Below are positions 46,752-55,974 of a stretch of 64,000 nt of DNA, one piece after another. A model generated the notes under the pieces. That model was not told where the DNA came from, ran no database searches, and saw nothing but the letters and a program-made list of their open reading frames with translations. The DNA is from Fluviirhizobium alvei (lineage in GTDB: Bacteria; Pseudomonadota; Alphaproteobacteria; Rhizobiales; Rhizobiaceae), in NCBI RefSeq assembly GCF_030551875.1, contig NZ_JAUOZU010000008.1, positions 62,001 through 126,000 of the forward strand. The letters are read 5' to 3'. The translations under genes were made by a program, and so were the position numbers. Every line of letters starts with the position of its first letter. Within the stretch, counting starts at the first letter, position 1.

Positions 46752-47390
46752 ATGTCCGACAGCTCCTATCTCTCTTATCTAGTCGTCGCCTGGATGGCCT
46801 ATTTCATTGCCGTGGCCAGCCCCGGCCCTGCTGTGGTGGCACTAATCAACACATCAATGACAAGAGGCCGCAAGGCGGGGGTGGCTTTTGCGACCGGGAT
46901 CATGGCCGGTTCGCTGGTCTGGGCCACCCTGTCGGCCATCGGACTTGCGGCGGTGATTGCCACCTATGCGGAACTGCTGATCATTATCAGGATCGCGGGT
47001 GGGCTCTATCTACTGTACCTCGCCTACAAGGCTTTCAGGGCCGCATCTTCGGCGAACGACGCGACAATGGCTCAGGTCTCAACGACCACCGAAAGCCTGG
47101 GACGCCTTTATTTCAAGGGCTTCCTGCTGCATGTCACCAATCCAAAGGCCATCTTTGTCTGGATCTCCATGGTCTCGCTGGCCCTGCCCGTCGGCGCACC
47201 GACAAGCGTCATGGTGATCTTCATTCTCGGCTGCCAGCTGATCGGCCTGATCACGCTCAATCTTATGGCGCTGATGTTCTCGGCTTCGGCGGTGGTCAGG
47301 GGCTATGGCAAGGCGCGGCGCTATATCGAGGGCGCCATGGGCGCTTTCTTCGCTTTTGCCGGCTTGAAGCTCTTGTTGTTGCGGGCGTGA
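46752..47390 (+). CDS. LysE/RhtB-family amino-acid exporter
   Basis: The product is 212 aa with about six membrane segments. The LysE signature region ASPGPAVVALINTSMTRGRKAGVAFATGI is present in helix 1 and loop 1-2, followed by GLYLLYLAYKAFR and FLLHVTNPKAIFVW. Such proteins export amino acids or their derivatives by proton exchange. The substrate cannot be told. It follows the WYL regulator by 97 bp on the same strand and converges with ispG. Confidence 0.88.
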   Translation: MSDSSYLSYLVVAWMAYFIAVASPGPAVVALINTSMTRGRKAGVAFATGIMAGSLVWATLSAIGLAAVIATYAELLIIIRIAGGLYLLYLAYKAFRAASSANDATMAQVSTTTESLGRLYFKGFLLHVTNPKAIFVWISMVSLALPVGAPTSVMVIFILGCQLIGLITLNLMALMFSASAVVRGYGKARRYIEGAMGAFFAFAGLKLLLLRA

Positions 47391-47399
47391 TCCAGGTCT

Positions 47400-47422
47400 C
47401 TTTCTCCCCTTGCGGGGGAAAG
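47400..47422. terminator. Hairpin between convergent lysE-type gene and ispG
   Basis: CTTTC-t-CCCC (47400-47409) pairs with GGGGGAAAG (47414-47422) around a TTGC loop, with one bulged T. It lies 9 bp after the exporter stop and 8 bp before the ispG stop. It has no clear T-run, so it is only a candidate shared terminator. Confidence 0.4.
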
Positions 47423-47430
47423 GCAAAGCC

Positions 47431-48684
47431 TCACTCTGCCGCAGCGGCACCCTTACCGAACCGTTTTTCGATATAGTCGATCACGAGGCTTTCGAATTCC
47501 TCGGCGATCTTCGGACCACGTAGCGTCAATGCCTTCTGGCCATCGATGAAAACGGGGGCGGCTGGTGTTTCGCCGGTGCCGGGCAGAGAGATGCCGATAT
47601 CGGCATGCTTGCTTTCACCGGGCCCATTGACGATGCAGCCCATGACGGCGACATTGAGCGCTTCGACGCCGGGATATCTCTCGCGCCAGACCGGCATGTT
47701 CTTGCGCAGATCCTGCTCGATCTTCTGGGCCAGTTCCTGAAAGACGGTGGAGGTGGTCCGGCCACAGCCCGGGCAGGCGGCGACAACGGGCAGGAACTGG
47801 CGGAAGCCCATAACCTGCAGCAATTCCTGCGCCACGATCACTTCGCGGGTGCGGTCGCCATTCGGCTCCGGTGTCAATGAGACGCGGATCGTGTCGCCGA
47901 TCCCCTGCTGCAACACATAGCCCATGGCCGCGGACGAAGCGACGATGCCCTTCGAGCCCATGCCGGCCTCAGTCAGGCCGAGATGGAGGGCATGATCAGA
48001 CCTTTCCGATAGCATCGAATAGATCGCAATCAGGTCCTGCACCTGCGAGACCTTGGCCGACAGGATGATGCGGTTGCGCGGCAGCCCGATCTCCTCGGCC
48101 AGTTCTGCCGAAAGAAGTGCCGATTGCACGACCGTTTCACGTGTAACATCACGGGCGGAGAGCGGCGAGCCTGCCTTCTGGTTTTCATCCATCAGGCGCG
48201 TCAAAAGTTCCTGATCGAGCGACCCCCAGTTGACGCCGATGCGAACCGGCTTGTTGTAGCGGATCGCCATTTCGATGATATCGGCGAACTGCTTGTCCTT
48301 CTTGTCCTTGAAACCGACATTGCCGGGATTGATGCGATACTTGGCCAGAGCCTCGGCACAGGCCGGATGATCGGCCAGGAGCTTGTGACCGATATAGTGG
48401 AAATCGCCGATCAGCGGCACATCCATGCCAAGGCGGAGCAGTCGCTCGCGAATCTTCGGCACGGCAGCGGCACTTTCGTCGCGATCGACCGTGATGCGGA
48501 CAAGTTCGGAGCCGGATCGAAACAGATCGGCAACCTGCTTGACCGTCGCATCGACATCGGCCGTATCGGTATTGGTCATCGACTGAACCACCACAGGCGC
48601 ACCGCCGCCGACAATGACACCGCCGACTTCGACGGCGACAGAGGCGCGGCGCGGCTTGGGATCATAGGAGCGAGGGGAAGTCAT
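47431..48684 (-). CDS. ispG: 4-hydroxy-3-methylbut-2-en-1-yl diphosphate synthase
   Basis: The product is 417 aa from the ATG at 48684, preceded by AGAGG at 5-bp spacing; a start at 48705 adds seven residues. The N-terminal TIM-barrel part has [21 protein letters not shown], and the C-terminal 4Fe-4S domain has ligands in ACPGCGRTT and GCIVNGPGE. It makes HMBPP from MEcPP in the MEP isoprenoid pathway. A degenerate parS-like sequence at 48133-48148 encodes VTRET. It converges with the LysE-type exporter. Confidence 0.95.
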   Translation of the reverse strand: MTSPRSYDPKPRRASVAVEVGGVIVGGGAPVVVQSMTNTDTADVDATVKQVADLFRSGSELVRITVDRDESAAAVPKIRERLLRLGMDVPLIGDFHYIGHKLLADHPACAEALAKYRINPGNVGFKDKKDKQFADIIEMAIRYNKPVRIGVNWGSLDQELLTRLMDENQKAGSPLSARDVTRETVVQSALLSAELAEEIGLPRNRIILSAKVSQVQDLIAIYSMLSERSDHALHLGLTEAGMGSKGIVASSAAMGYVLQQGIGDTIRVSLTPEPNGDRTREVIVAQELLQVMGFRQFLPVVAACPGCGRTTSTVFQELAQKIEQDLRKNMPVWRERYPGVEALNVAVMGCIVNGPGESKHADIGISLPGTGETPAAPVFIDGQKALTLRGPKIAEEFESLVIDYIEKRFGKGAAAAE

Positions 48685-48768
48685 GGAAGCCTCTTGGTCG
48701 AACATGGCAATGAGATGGAGGTGACGCAGCCTCAGTGCAATGTCAATCCTTAGGCTTTTTGATGACGC

Positions 48769-49356
48769 TCAATTGATGAGCGGTCGCGTCATGAGAAAGA
48801 CCAGGCGCCGGATATCGGCTTCGGCACTATCGCAATCCGTCATGCGCAGCTTGATGCCTTCGATTGCTGAGACAAGCAAACGTGCAAAGGTTGTCGGATC
48901 CATCTTTGAGGATGCCAGTGTGATTTCCCCTTTCGCTTCCGCATCGACCAGCGCGCGGGCGATATCGTCTTCCATGCGGTCGAACCACAAACGGCCAAGA
49001 TCCTCGGCGATCTCCTGTTTGACATCGAACAGTTCGGCGCCGTGCGGTGTATCGACGATATTCCGCAGCGCATCGATGGTACCAGCCAGGGCAGCGCGCG
49101 TCAGGCGGCTCGAAAAATCACCCTCGCCCATCAGCGCATCTCGCGTCGCCTGGTTCGCTCGGTCCAGCAGATGTACGAACTCGGCGCGGTAGATATCTGT
49201 CTTTGATTTGAATTCGAGATAGAGCGCTGGCCGCGAAATCCCGGCTGCCGCGGCGATATCGGCCATGGTGGTGCGCTTGAAACCGTAAGCAACGAAGGTT
49301 CGAAAGGCGGCATCGAGAATGGTACTGCGACGGTTGGAATTTTCTGCTTCGCTCAT
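48769..49356 (-). CDS. TetR-family transcriptional regulator
   Basis: The product is 195 aa from the ATG at 49356; an ATG at 49365 adds three residues and neither has a good ribosome site. The N-terminal HTH reads RTFVAYGFKRTTMADIAAAAGISRPALYLEFKSKTDIY, a clear TetR recognition unit. The ligand domain is not diagnostic. It is divergent from the molybdenum hydroxylase pair, and a TGACA/TGTCA dyad at 49368-49390 lies between, so it probably represses both its own gene and the oxidase operon until an aldehyde or N-heterocycle binds. Confidence 0.87.
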   Translation of the reverse strand: MSEAENSNRRSTILDAAFRTFVAYGFKRTTMADIAAAAGISRPALYLEFKSKTDIYRAEFVHLLDRANQATRDALMGEGDFSSRLTRAALAGTIDALRNIVDTPHGAELFDVKQEIAEDLGRLWFDRMEDDIARALVDAEAKGEITLASSKMDPTTFARLLVSAIEGIKLRMTDCDSAEADIRRLVFLMTRPLIN

Positions 49357-49367
49357 ATTTGACATTC

Positions 49368-49390
49368 TGACATTATTCGTTATTTTGTCA
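49368..49390. promoter_or_regulatory. Candidate TetR operator
   Basis: TGACA (49368-49372) and TGTCA (49386-49390) form a 23-bp dyad centred near 49379, with further partial symmetry inside (TTATTcgTTAT). A second TGACA-like half occurs at 49360-49364, giving a direct repeat of TGACATT. It starts 12 bp upstream of the tetR ATG and ends 25 bp before the iron-sulphur subunit ATG, as expected for a shared operator. Confidence 0.6.
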
Positions 49391-49414
49391 AGGATCATAC
49401 AATAGGAGAGTCGG

Positions 49415-49873
49415 ATGCAACTCACCGTCAATGGCAAAGCCTACACGCTCGAAGTCGAGGAGGAAATGCCCCTCCTCTGGGCGCTGCGCGACGAACTCGA
49501 CATCAAGGGGCCGAAATTCGGCTGCGGTCAGGCCCTATGCGGCGCCTGCACCGTGTGGATCGACGGTGAGCCGGTGCGTTCCTGCGCCACGCCGGTCGGC
49601 ACTGTTGCCGGCGCGATCACGACGATCGACGGACTTGCGACCGGCGAAAGCCTGCATGCGGTGCAGAAGGCCTGGATCGAAGAGCAGGTTGCGCAATGCG
49701 GTTACTGCCAGGCCGGCCAGATCATGAGCGCTGCGGCCCTGTTGGCAAAGAACCCGAACCCGGATGATGCCGCCATTGATGAGGCGATGAGCGGTAATCT
49801 CTGTCGCTGCGGAACCTATCCCCGCATTCGGGCCGCCATCAAGCGTGCCGCCGCCGACATTGCAGGAGCCTGA
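49415..49873 (+). CDS. (2Fe-2S) subunit of a molybdenum hydroxylase (IorA/aldehyde-oxidase type)
   Basis: The product is 152 aa with two 2Fe-2S modules: a plant-ferredoxin-like set in [23 protein letters not shown]-type order (cysteines near residues 40-63) and the helical set CGYCQAGQ plus [11 protein letters not shown] near residues 100-140. It carries electrons from the molybdopterin subunit. Good ribosome site AGGAGAG upstream. It is 2 bp before the large subunit and the two form an isoquinoline-1-oxidoreductase-like enzyme without an FAD subunit. Confidence 0.9.
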   Translation: MQLTVNGKAYTLEVEEEMPLLWALRDELDIKGPKFGCGQALCGACTVWIDGEPVRSCATPVGTVAGAITTIDGLATGESLHAVQKAWIEEQVAQCGYCQAGQIMSAAALLAKNPNPDDAAIDEAMSGNLCRCGTYPRIRAAIKRAAADIAGA

Positions 49874-49875
49874 TC

Positions 49876-52152
49876 ATGGGAACGATTGCCAAGATTACCC
49901 GTCGCACCTTGCTTCTCGGCGCCGTGGCCGTGGCCGGTGGCGTTGCTTTCGGTTATTACAAGTACAGGCAGCCATTTGAAAATCCGCTCGAGGACGATCT
50001 GGCCGAGGGTGAATCGACCTTCAATCCCTATCTGAAGATCGGATCGGACAACAGGATCACGGTCATCGCGCCGCGCGCCGAAATGGGCCAAGGGATTTTT
50101 ACCACGCTCGGCGCGTTGCTGGCCGAGGAACTCGACGTCACGCTGGATCAGATCGCCATCGAACATGGTCCGCCGGGAGCCGCCTACTACAACACCGCTT
50201 CGCTCAAGGAAGGTGCGCCTTTCCCGCTGTTCGATGACAGTATGATGGCGGAATCGACAAGGGCCGCAATCGGTGTGGTCGCGAAGTTCGTCGCGATCCA
50301 GCTCACCGGTGGTTCGCAATCCACAGTCGACCATTTCGAAAAGATGCGGTTGGCCGGTGCAGCGGCGCGCGAGATGTTGAAAAGTGCCGCCGCCAAGCGC
50401 TGGACTGTCGATGCGGCATCGCTCACCACGGCGGACGGCAAGGTCACCGATCCCAAAAGCGGCAAGAGCTTCACCTATGGAGAATTGTCAGCGGAAGCGG
50501 CAGTCCTGACTCCGCCCGACGAGGTGAAGCTCAAGGATGCCAGGGACTGGAAGATTCTCGGCAAGAGCCAGCCGCGCAAGGATATGCTGGCCAAAGTTAC
50601 CGGCGCACCGATCTTCGGGATGGATGTCGCAGGCGCCGATATGGTTCACGCAACGGTGCGCATGAACCCACATTTGGGTGGTAAGCTGAACGGGCTGGAT
50701 TCCTCTGCTGCAAAATCGATGCGCGGTGTGTTGAAAATCATCGAAATCCGAAGCCCGCTCGGCGAGGGCTATGGGGTGATTGCCGACAATACATGGCGCG
50801 CCTTCCAGGCTGCGGATGCTGTCGTCGCCGATTGGGGCAAAGCCACCTACCCGGAAACCAGCGAAGCCATCGAGAAGCAGCTCGACGTGGCACTGGCTGG
50901 CGAGACCGGTTTCGTGCTGCGCACCCTGGGCGATCCGGAAAAGGCTTTCGCCGAAGCATCCAAGGACCAGATCATCGAGGCGGACTATTATGCGCCGTTC
51001 CTGTCGCATGCGGCGATGGAGCCGATGAATGCGACGGCACGGATCAAGGATGGTTGGCTGGATCTCTGGATCCCCCACCAGGCACCGACATTGGCCCGAA
51101 CCCTGGCCGCCTCGATTGCCGGTCTCGAAGAGGATCGGGTCCGCGTTCATGTGACTTTCCTTGGCGGCGGTTTCGGTCGCCGGGCGGAACTCGATTTTGT
51201 CGATTATGCAGTGCGGCTGGCGCTTGCGATGCCGGGCAAGGTGGTCAAGACCATCTGGACCCGTGAAGAAGACATGACCCACAGCCCCTTCCGCCCGGTG
51301 GCAAAGGCGAAATATCGCGCTGTGCTCGACAAGGATGGCAGTCCGAAGGCAGTTCTGGGATCCGTCGCCTCGCCTTCCCTCACCCAGAATGTTCTCGGTC
51401 GTTTCTTTCCGTCCCTGCCTGCTGGCGGCCCCGACAATACGATGATCGACGGCGCTTATAACCAGCCCTATGCGATTGAAAACCACAGGATCGACGGTCG
51501 TGCCGTTGCACTGCCAATTCCAATGACCTTCTGGCGTTCGGTTGGCTATTCCTACAACGCCTTCATGCATGAAAGCTTCATCGACGAGATTGCGGCTGCG
51601 GGTAAGGTTGATCCTTTGGCCTTGCGTCGCAAGCTGATGGCGCCCTACCCCGTGGCAACCGCGCTGCTCGACAAGGTGGCGGACATGTCCGGCTGGTCGA
51701 CGCCGCTACCGCAAGGCAAGGCGCGCGGCATTGCCTTCACGGTGGCTTTCGGAACCTGGGTTGCCCAGGTCGTGCAGGTGGCGCAGGAAGAAGCCGGCAT
51801 CCGCATCGAGAAAGTGTTCTGTGCAGCCGATGCCGGCCTTGTGCTTGACGAGCGGAATTTCAGTGCCCAGCTGATGTCAGGCATCGTGTTTGGCCTTTCC
51901 GCCGCCGTCGGGCAGAAAATCACCTTTGCCGATGGAATGGTGGAGCAGATGAATTTCTCCGATCACGACGGACTGCGCATGTACCAGACTCCGGCGATCG
52001 AGATCGCCTTTCTCGCGAATTCCGAACATATGGGTGGGGCGGGTGAACCGGGTACGCCGCCAGTCATGCCGGCGCTTGCCAATGCGGTCTTCGCCTTGAC
52101 CGGGAAACGGGTAAGGCGGATGCCGCTGGCGGATGAAGTGACCTTCGTCTGA
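49876..52152 (+). CDS. Molybdopterin subunit of a molybdenum hydroxylase (IorB/aldehyde-oxidase type), Tat signal
   Basis: The product is 758 aa. The N-terminus MGTIAKITRRTLLLGAVAVAGG is a twin-arginine signal, so the enzyme is probably exported folded to the periplasm with its small partner. Xanthine-dehydrogenase-family motifs include HAAMEPMNATARI, HVTFLGGGFGRRAELDFV and the C-terminal GGAGEPGTPPVMPALANAVF that contains the catalytic glutamate. Relatives oxidise aldehydes, isoquinoline or nicotinate; the substrate is unknown. Electron acceptors such as a cytochrome c are not encoded next to it. Confidence 0.88.
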   Translation: MGTIAKITRRTLLLGAVAVAGGVAFGYYKYRQPFENPLEDDLAEGESTFNPYLKIGSDNRITVIAPRAEMGQGIFTTLGALLAEELDVTLDQIAIEHGPPGAAYYNTASLKEGAPFPLFDDSMMAESTRAAIGVVAKFVAIQLTGGSQSTVDHFEKMRLAGAAAREMLKSAAAKRWTVDAASLTTADGKVTDPKSGKSFTYGELSAEAAVLTPPDEVKLKDARDWKILGKSQPRKDMLAKVTGAPIFGMDVAGADMVHATVRMNPHLGGKLNGLDSSAAKSMRGVLKIIEIRSPLGEGYGVIADNTWRAFQAADAVVADWGKATYPETSEAIEKQLDVALAGETGFVLRTLGDPEKAFAEASKDQIIEADYYAPFLSHAAMEPMNATARIKDGWLDLWIPHQAPTLARTLAASIAGLEEDRVRVHVTFLGGGFGRRAELDFVDYAVRLALAMPGKVVKTIWTREEDMTHSPFRPVAKAKYRAVLDKDGSPKAVLGSVASPSLTQNVLGRFFPSLPAGGPDNTMIDGAYNQPYAIENHRIDGRAVALPIPMTFWRSVGYSYNAFMHESFIDEIAAAGKVDPLALRRKLMAPYPVATALLDKVADMSGWSTPLPQGKARGIAFTVAFGTWVAQVVQVAQEEAGIRIEKVFCAADAGLVLDERNFSAQLMSGIVFGLSAAVGQKITFADGMVEQMNFSDHDGLRMYQTPAIEIAFLANSEHMGGAGEPGTPPVMPALANAVFALTGKRVRRMPLADEVTFV

Positions 52153-52213
52153 TTGCTTCGGTCGTTCCGAATCCCTAAAGTCGGCACATAAACACGGCAT
52201 TGGGAGGCAGGAC

Positions 52214-53209
52214 ATGACATTCAGGGCATTGCTGGTCGAGAAATCGGCCGAGGGCGCGATTTCGCAAAGCATTCAGGAGCTGGATGATTCGCGCCTGCCC
52301 GATGGCGACGTCACGGTCCGCGTCGACTATTCGACGCTCAATTACAAGGACGGCCTTTGCCTCACCGGCCAGGGTGGTCTGGTCCGCACCTATCCGCATG
52401 TGCCGGGGATCGATTTCTCCGGCACGGTCGAAAGCTCTGCCGACAGTCGCTACAAGCCCGGCGACCGGGTGGTCCTGACGGGCTGGCGCGTCGGTGAGGC
52501 CTGGTGGGGCGGCTATGCGACCCGCGCCCGCGTCAAGGCCGAATGGCTTGTGCCCCTGCCCGATGCCATGACGGCACGGCAGGCCATGGCCGTGGGCACT
52601 GCCGGCCTCACCGCCATGCTGGCCGTGATTGCGCTTGAGAAGGCGGGGCTGACGCCCGACAAGGGTGAGGTGCTGGTCACTGGTGCTGCTGGTGGTGTGG
52701 GCTCGGTTGCGGTCGCCATTCTGGCAAGGCTCGGCTACCGGGTGGCCGCCGTCACCGGTCGGCCGGAAACCGCTGACTATCTCCGCTCGCTCGGTGCCTC
52801 CGACATCATTCCCCGCGCCGACATTGCCGATCCGAGCCCCAAGCCGCTCGAAAGCGAGCGCTGGGCTGGTGCCGTTGATTCCGTTGGCGGCGAAATGCTG
52901 GGCCGGGTGCTCAAGCAGATGAAATATGATGGCGCGGTTGCCTCGATCGGGTTGGCAGCGAGCGCGGCGGTTCCATCCTTTACGGTCATCCCGTTTCTCC
53001 TGCGCGGCGTCAGCCTTCTCGGGATCGATTCGGTGATGCGGCCTTATTCGGAGCGCGTGGCAGCCTGGAACCGGATCACCACCGACCTGCCACTTGGCAT
53101 GCTCGAAGCGATGGTCACCGAACATGGCCTGTCGGAGCTGCCCGAACTCGGCCGCGCCATTCTGGCTGGCCAGGTCAAAGGCCGGGTGGTGATCGATCCC
53201 TCGAGATGA
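52214..53209 (+). CDS. YhdH/AcuI-type NADPH-dependent acryloyl-CoA reductase-like oxidoreductase
   Basis: The product is 331 aa of the zinc-independent medium-chain dehydrogenase family. The catalytic-domain start NYKDGLCLTGQGGLVRTYPHVPGIDFSGTV and the cofactor motif VLVTGAAGGVGSVAVAILARLGY are those of YhdH/AcuI. AcuI reduces acryloyl-CoA to propionyl-CoA and can protect against acrylate. That use would link to the propionate-CoA ligase in this window, but this is inference. Its stop abuts the stop of the convergent RTX gene with no space between. Confidence 0.88.
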   Translation: MTFRALLVEKSAEGAISQSIQELDDSRLPDGDVTVRVDYSTLNYKDGLCLTGQGGLVRTYPHVPGIDFSGTVESSADSRYKPGDRVVLTGWRVGEAWWGGYATRARVKAEWLVPLPDAMTARQAMAVGTAGLTAMLAVIALEKAGLTPDKGEVLVTGAAGGVGSVAVAILARLGYRVAAVTGRPETADYLRSLGASDIIPRADIADPSPKPLESERWAGAVDSVGGEMLGRVLKQMKYDGAVASIGLAASAAVPSFTVIPFLLRGVSLLGIDSVMRPYSERVAAWNRITTDLPLGMLEAMVTEHGLSELPELGRAILAGQVKGRVVIDPSR

Positions 53210-54181
53210 TCACAGAATGAAATCCGATTGCTGCAGGTCGGAGACACCAAAGACCCTGAATGCCATTTCGGAATCAGCGTCGCCACTGATATCGACCAGC
53301 AGCATGCCCTTGGTAAAGCGCACTTCGCCGCCGTTGCCAGAGAAGAAATCAGAGCCGATGAACTCGAACGCCTGATTGCCCACGAGGTTCGGGTTGGCAT
53401 CGATGGCAGAGAGGTCGATCCTGTCGCCTTCGGTCTGCGAGAAGTCTTTGATTTCGTCAGGGCGGTTCAACTGGCTGTGCGAGAGGCTGGAGAACACGAA
53501 CCGATCCGCACCGGCCCCGCCAAACAGAAAGTCGATACCGGCGCCGCCATCGAGGACATCGTTTCCACCGAAGCCAAAAACATCGTCATCACCAGCCAGG
53601 CCCGACAGTTTGTTGGCTCCATTGGATCCGCCGATGATATCGCTATTGAGAGAGCCGATGGCATTCTCGATCGAGATCAACTCTTCAAGTGAGTTGGATC
53701 CGGTCTGAGCCGCGTTTTCCCCAAGGCTGATCGTCACGCCTTCGTCGCCGACAACGCTGCTCTCATGGCGGAACTTGTAGGAGATGGTGTCGATGCCCGT
53801 GCCGCCGATGAAATCGTTCTTGTGGCCTTCGGAGTGGAAAATGTCGTTGCCCTTTCCACCCACATAAGTGCTGATATTGGTGGTCAGAAAGAATTGATCA
53901 TTCCCATCGCCGCCTTCGACACGGTCGGCGAAATTGAAATCGAAACCCAGGCCGACATATTTGTCATCGCCCGCGCCGAGAAGGATGCGGTTGCCGCCTT
54001 CGAATGCATTTGCCACCAGATCCCTGCCTCTGCCGGCATCGACGAAATTGTTGCCGCCAAGATCGTCGTCGCGATCCAGTCCGATCTTGTCATTGCCGTC
54101 GAGCCCGAAAATGCGGACCTCAGGCCGGCCGTTCTGCTGGAGCGTGTCGTTGCGGTTCGTGCCTCTGATCGTCGTTGCCAT
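53210..54181 (-). CDS. RTX (hemolysin-type) calcium-binding repeat protein
   Basis: The product is 323 aa with no signal peptide. It is built of degenerate glycine- and aspartate-rich nonapeptide repeats across most of its length, clearest in GFGGNDVLDGGAGIDFLFGG and GAGADRFVFSS, and ends in a beta-rich tail with SDFIL at the C-terminus. This is the architecture of type I secreted, calcium-folded surface proteins. There is no catalytic domain and no type I exporter genes in the window. The role could be structural or biofilm-related; this is inference. Confidence 0.83.
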   Translation of the reverse strand: MATTIRGTNRNDTLQQNGRPEVRIFGLDGNDKIGLDRDDDLGGNNFVDAGRGRDLVANAFEGGNRILLGAGDDKYVGLGFDFNFADRVEGGDGNDQFFLTTNISTYVGGKGNDIFHSEGHKNDFIGGTGIDTISYKFRHESSVVGDEGVTISLGENAAQTGSNSLEELISIENAIGSLNSDIIGGSNGANKLSGLAGDDDVFGFGGNDVLDGGAGIDFLFGGAGADRFVFSSLSHSQLNRPDEIKDFSQTEGDRIDLSAIDANPNLVGNQAFEFIGSDFFSGNGGEVRFTKGMLLVDISGDADSEMAFRVFGVSDLQQSDFIL

Positions 54182-54338
54182 GTCGGCCTCCGTCGGAATG
54201 TGTTTCGATGGATTTCTTCTATGGCACCGCGCGCAGCATTGCCGTTCCCCAGGTTACAGCCCATAGAAACGGCCTACGAAGTCAAAACGCTTCAGCTCGG
54301 CAGATTATTCGAAGCGATCGCATTTTTTTCAAATGGGA

Positions 54339-54794
54339 TCAGACGCCGAGTGATGAAACTTCCTTCGCGGAGGACAATACGATCAGCGTTTCCGTCCGCA
54401 TCAACCCATCGATGCTCTTGAGTTCCTGTGCGAGGAATTTCTCGAGATCGCGTGTGTTGGCCAGACGCACCTTGATCAGGTAGTTCCAGGCGCCCGTGAC
54501 ATGGTGGCATTCCAGAACCGCGTCGCTTTCTGCAACCTTTCGGAGAAAGGCCGTTTCCACCTGAGGTTCGTTCCAGCCGACGAAGACGAAGGCAAGCAGA
54601 TCGAGGCCAACCTTCTCGGGGTTCACCTTCGCGTGAAAGCCTGAAATGATTTCGTTGCGAACGAGCCGCTTGATACGGTCATTCACGGTCGAAGGTGCAA
54701 GCTTCAGTTCCTGACCGATTTCTGCAAGCGAAAGCCTGTCATTTTTCTGAAGCAGGGCGAGGAGCCCGCGATCCGTTTCGTCCAAAATGCTCAT
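54339..54794 (-). CDS. Lrp/AsnC-family transcriptional regulator
   Basis: The product is 151 aa from the ATG at 54794; the frame continues upstream to 54878 without family similarity. The HTH reads LSLAEIGQELKLAPSTVNDRIKRL, then the RAM ligand domain contains GWNEPQVETAFLRKVAESDAVLECHHVTGAWNYLIKV. Such regulators sense amino acids and form octamers. It diverges from the DUF1223 gene across a 325-bp gap, which may hold its targets. A neighbouring amino-acid gene is not evident. Confidence 0.88.
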   Translation of the reverse strand: MSILDETDRGLLALLQKNDRLSLAEIGQELKLAPSTVNDRIKRLVRNEIISGFHAKVNPEKVGLDLLAFVFVGWNEPQVETAFLRKVAESDAVLECHHVTGAWNYLIKVRLANTRDLEKFLAQELKSIDGLMRTETLIVLSSAKEVSSLGV

Positions 54795-55119
54795 TCTTCC
54801 CCGCTTCTCTGTGTCATGCATCTGCATAGGTCTAATGATAAAAATCATACATCGATAGTGCGAATATTGACAATTCAAGGCATCTTTTCAAACTTATTCA
54901 GAGAAAAATGCACCTTAAGATAAAATAAAGATTCACTCATGAAACCATAGGGATGGGCGTGGAGTTTTCAGCCTCGGTACACGACGCCATCGCTGAGTGA
55001 TCCGGATGGGTGTTATCGTACCGCTCAACGGATTTTGATTTATATGTGAAGGGTCCTTCGACTATAAGCATCATGAAGGGGTGCTGTTCCGCGCCCTTGC
55101 AAGCCATGCAGGATGGATC
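54795..55119. other. Gene-free AT-rich divergent region
   Basis: These 325 bp separate the lrp-type and DUF1223 starts. The part at about 54835-54945 is strongly AT-rich for this genome, as in a promoter or nucleoid-protein site. GAAGG-gt-CCTTC forms a small inverted repeat near 55048-55059. I see no RNA gene or riboswitch signature. Confidence 0.5.
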
Positions 55120-55866
55120 ATGAGATCAATCAGACCCTGGATCATTGGAGCGGCTTTTATCGCAGCGGCCTTTGCAATGAAAAGCTCTTCCTGGGCGGAA
55201 GAGCTGCGCAGGTCCGTGCCCGTCGGCGTGATCGAATTGTTCACATCCCAAGGCTGCTCGAATTGCCCGAAGGTTGATGCCGCTTTCGAAAAGCTGTCCG
55301 AGGAACCCAACTTGGTCACCATTGCCTACCATGTGGATTACTGGAACTATCTCGGCTGGCAAGACACGTTGAGCGCGAAAGAAAACACCGATCGCCAGTA
55401 TAATTACGCGCGTTCGCTGGGTAACAGCAATGTCTATACGCCCCAGATTGTTCTCAATGGCATTCGCGACATCAAGTTCTCCAATCAGGAATCGCTGGTT
55501 TCCAGGCTGGAGACCATGCGCAACCAGGGAGAGGGCGTTACCGTCCCCGTCGACGCCACGCTTTCGAGTGACGACCTGACGATCAAGATCGGTGCCGGGC
55601 AGGGCAAGGCCGATGTGGTGATTGCCTATTTCCGACGCGAAACGATCGTCGATATCGACCGCGGTGAAAACAAGGGGCGGACGGTCACCTACCGCAATGC
55701 AGTCACGAGTCTCGAGACTGTGGGCATGTGGGATGGAAAATCGCTGACGGTGAAACTGCCATCGGCCATGCTCGCCAAACGCGGTTATGATGGCTGCGCT
55801 ATCCTTCTCCAGACCCATGACAAGGCCGGAAATCCTGGTCGTATTCTCGGCGCTGCAGCCCTCTGA
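55120..55866 (+). CDS. DUF1223 thioredoxin-like secreted protein
   Basis: The product is 248 aa from the ATG at 55120. A signal peptide ends near SSSWAEELRRS. DUF1223 features follow: VGVIELFTSQGCSNCPKVDAAF with a CxxC pair at residues 46 and 49, and TIAYHVDYWNYLGWQDTLS. The fold is thioredoxin-like and the CSNC pair suggests a periplasmic redox or metal role, but the family has no settled function. It stands alone after a long AT-rich gap. Confidence 0.82.
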   Translation: MRSIRPWIIGAAFIAAAFAMKSSSWAEELRRSVPVGVIELFTSQGCSNCPKVDAAFEKLSEEPNLVTIAYHVDYWNYLGWQDTLSAKENTDRQYNYARSLGNSNVYTPQIVLNGIRDIKFSNQESLVSRLETMRNQGEGVTVPVDATLSSDDLTIKIGAGQGKADVVIAYFRRETIVDIDRGENKGRTVTYRNAVTSLETVGMWDGKSLTVKLPSAMLAKRGYDGCAILLQTHDKAGNPGRILGAAAL

Positions 55867-55917
55867 GCGCTAGAGGCGAGACGAAGCCATCTTGCAATTC
55901 CTTGATGATCGGGCACA

Positions 55918-55935
55918 CTGTCATCGAACCGTCAT
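55918..55935 (+). promoter_or_regulatory. PHO-box-like site upstream of DUF2794 gene
   Basis: CTGTCAT (55918-55924), a 4-bp spacer, and CCGTCAT (55929-55935) match the PhoB box CTGTCAT-N4-CTGTCAT at 13 of 14 fixed positions. It lies 39 bp before the ATG of the DUF2794 gene. A hairpin, ATGCTTCG/CGAAGCAT at 55934-55952, overlaps its right end. Confidence 0.55.
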
Positions 55936-55974
55936 GCTTCGCGACGAAGCATCGCAGTGGGCGAATGGGGTCAC

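Noticed and set aside
50488-51570. Minus-strand open frame of 360 codons opposite the molybdopterin subunit
   Set aside because: Antisense shadow without domain features.
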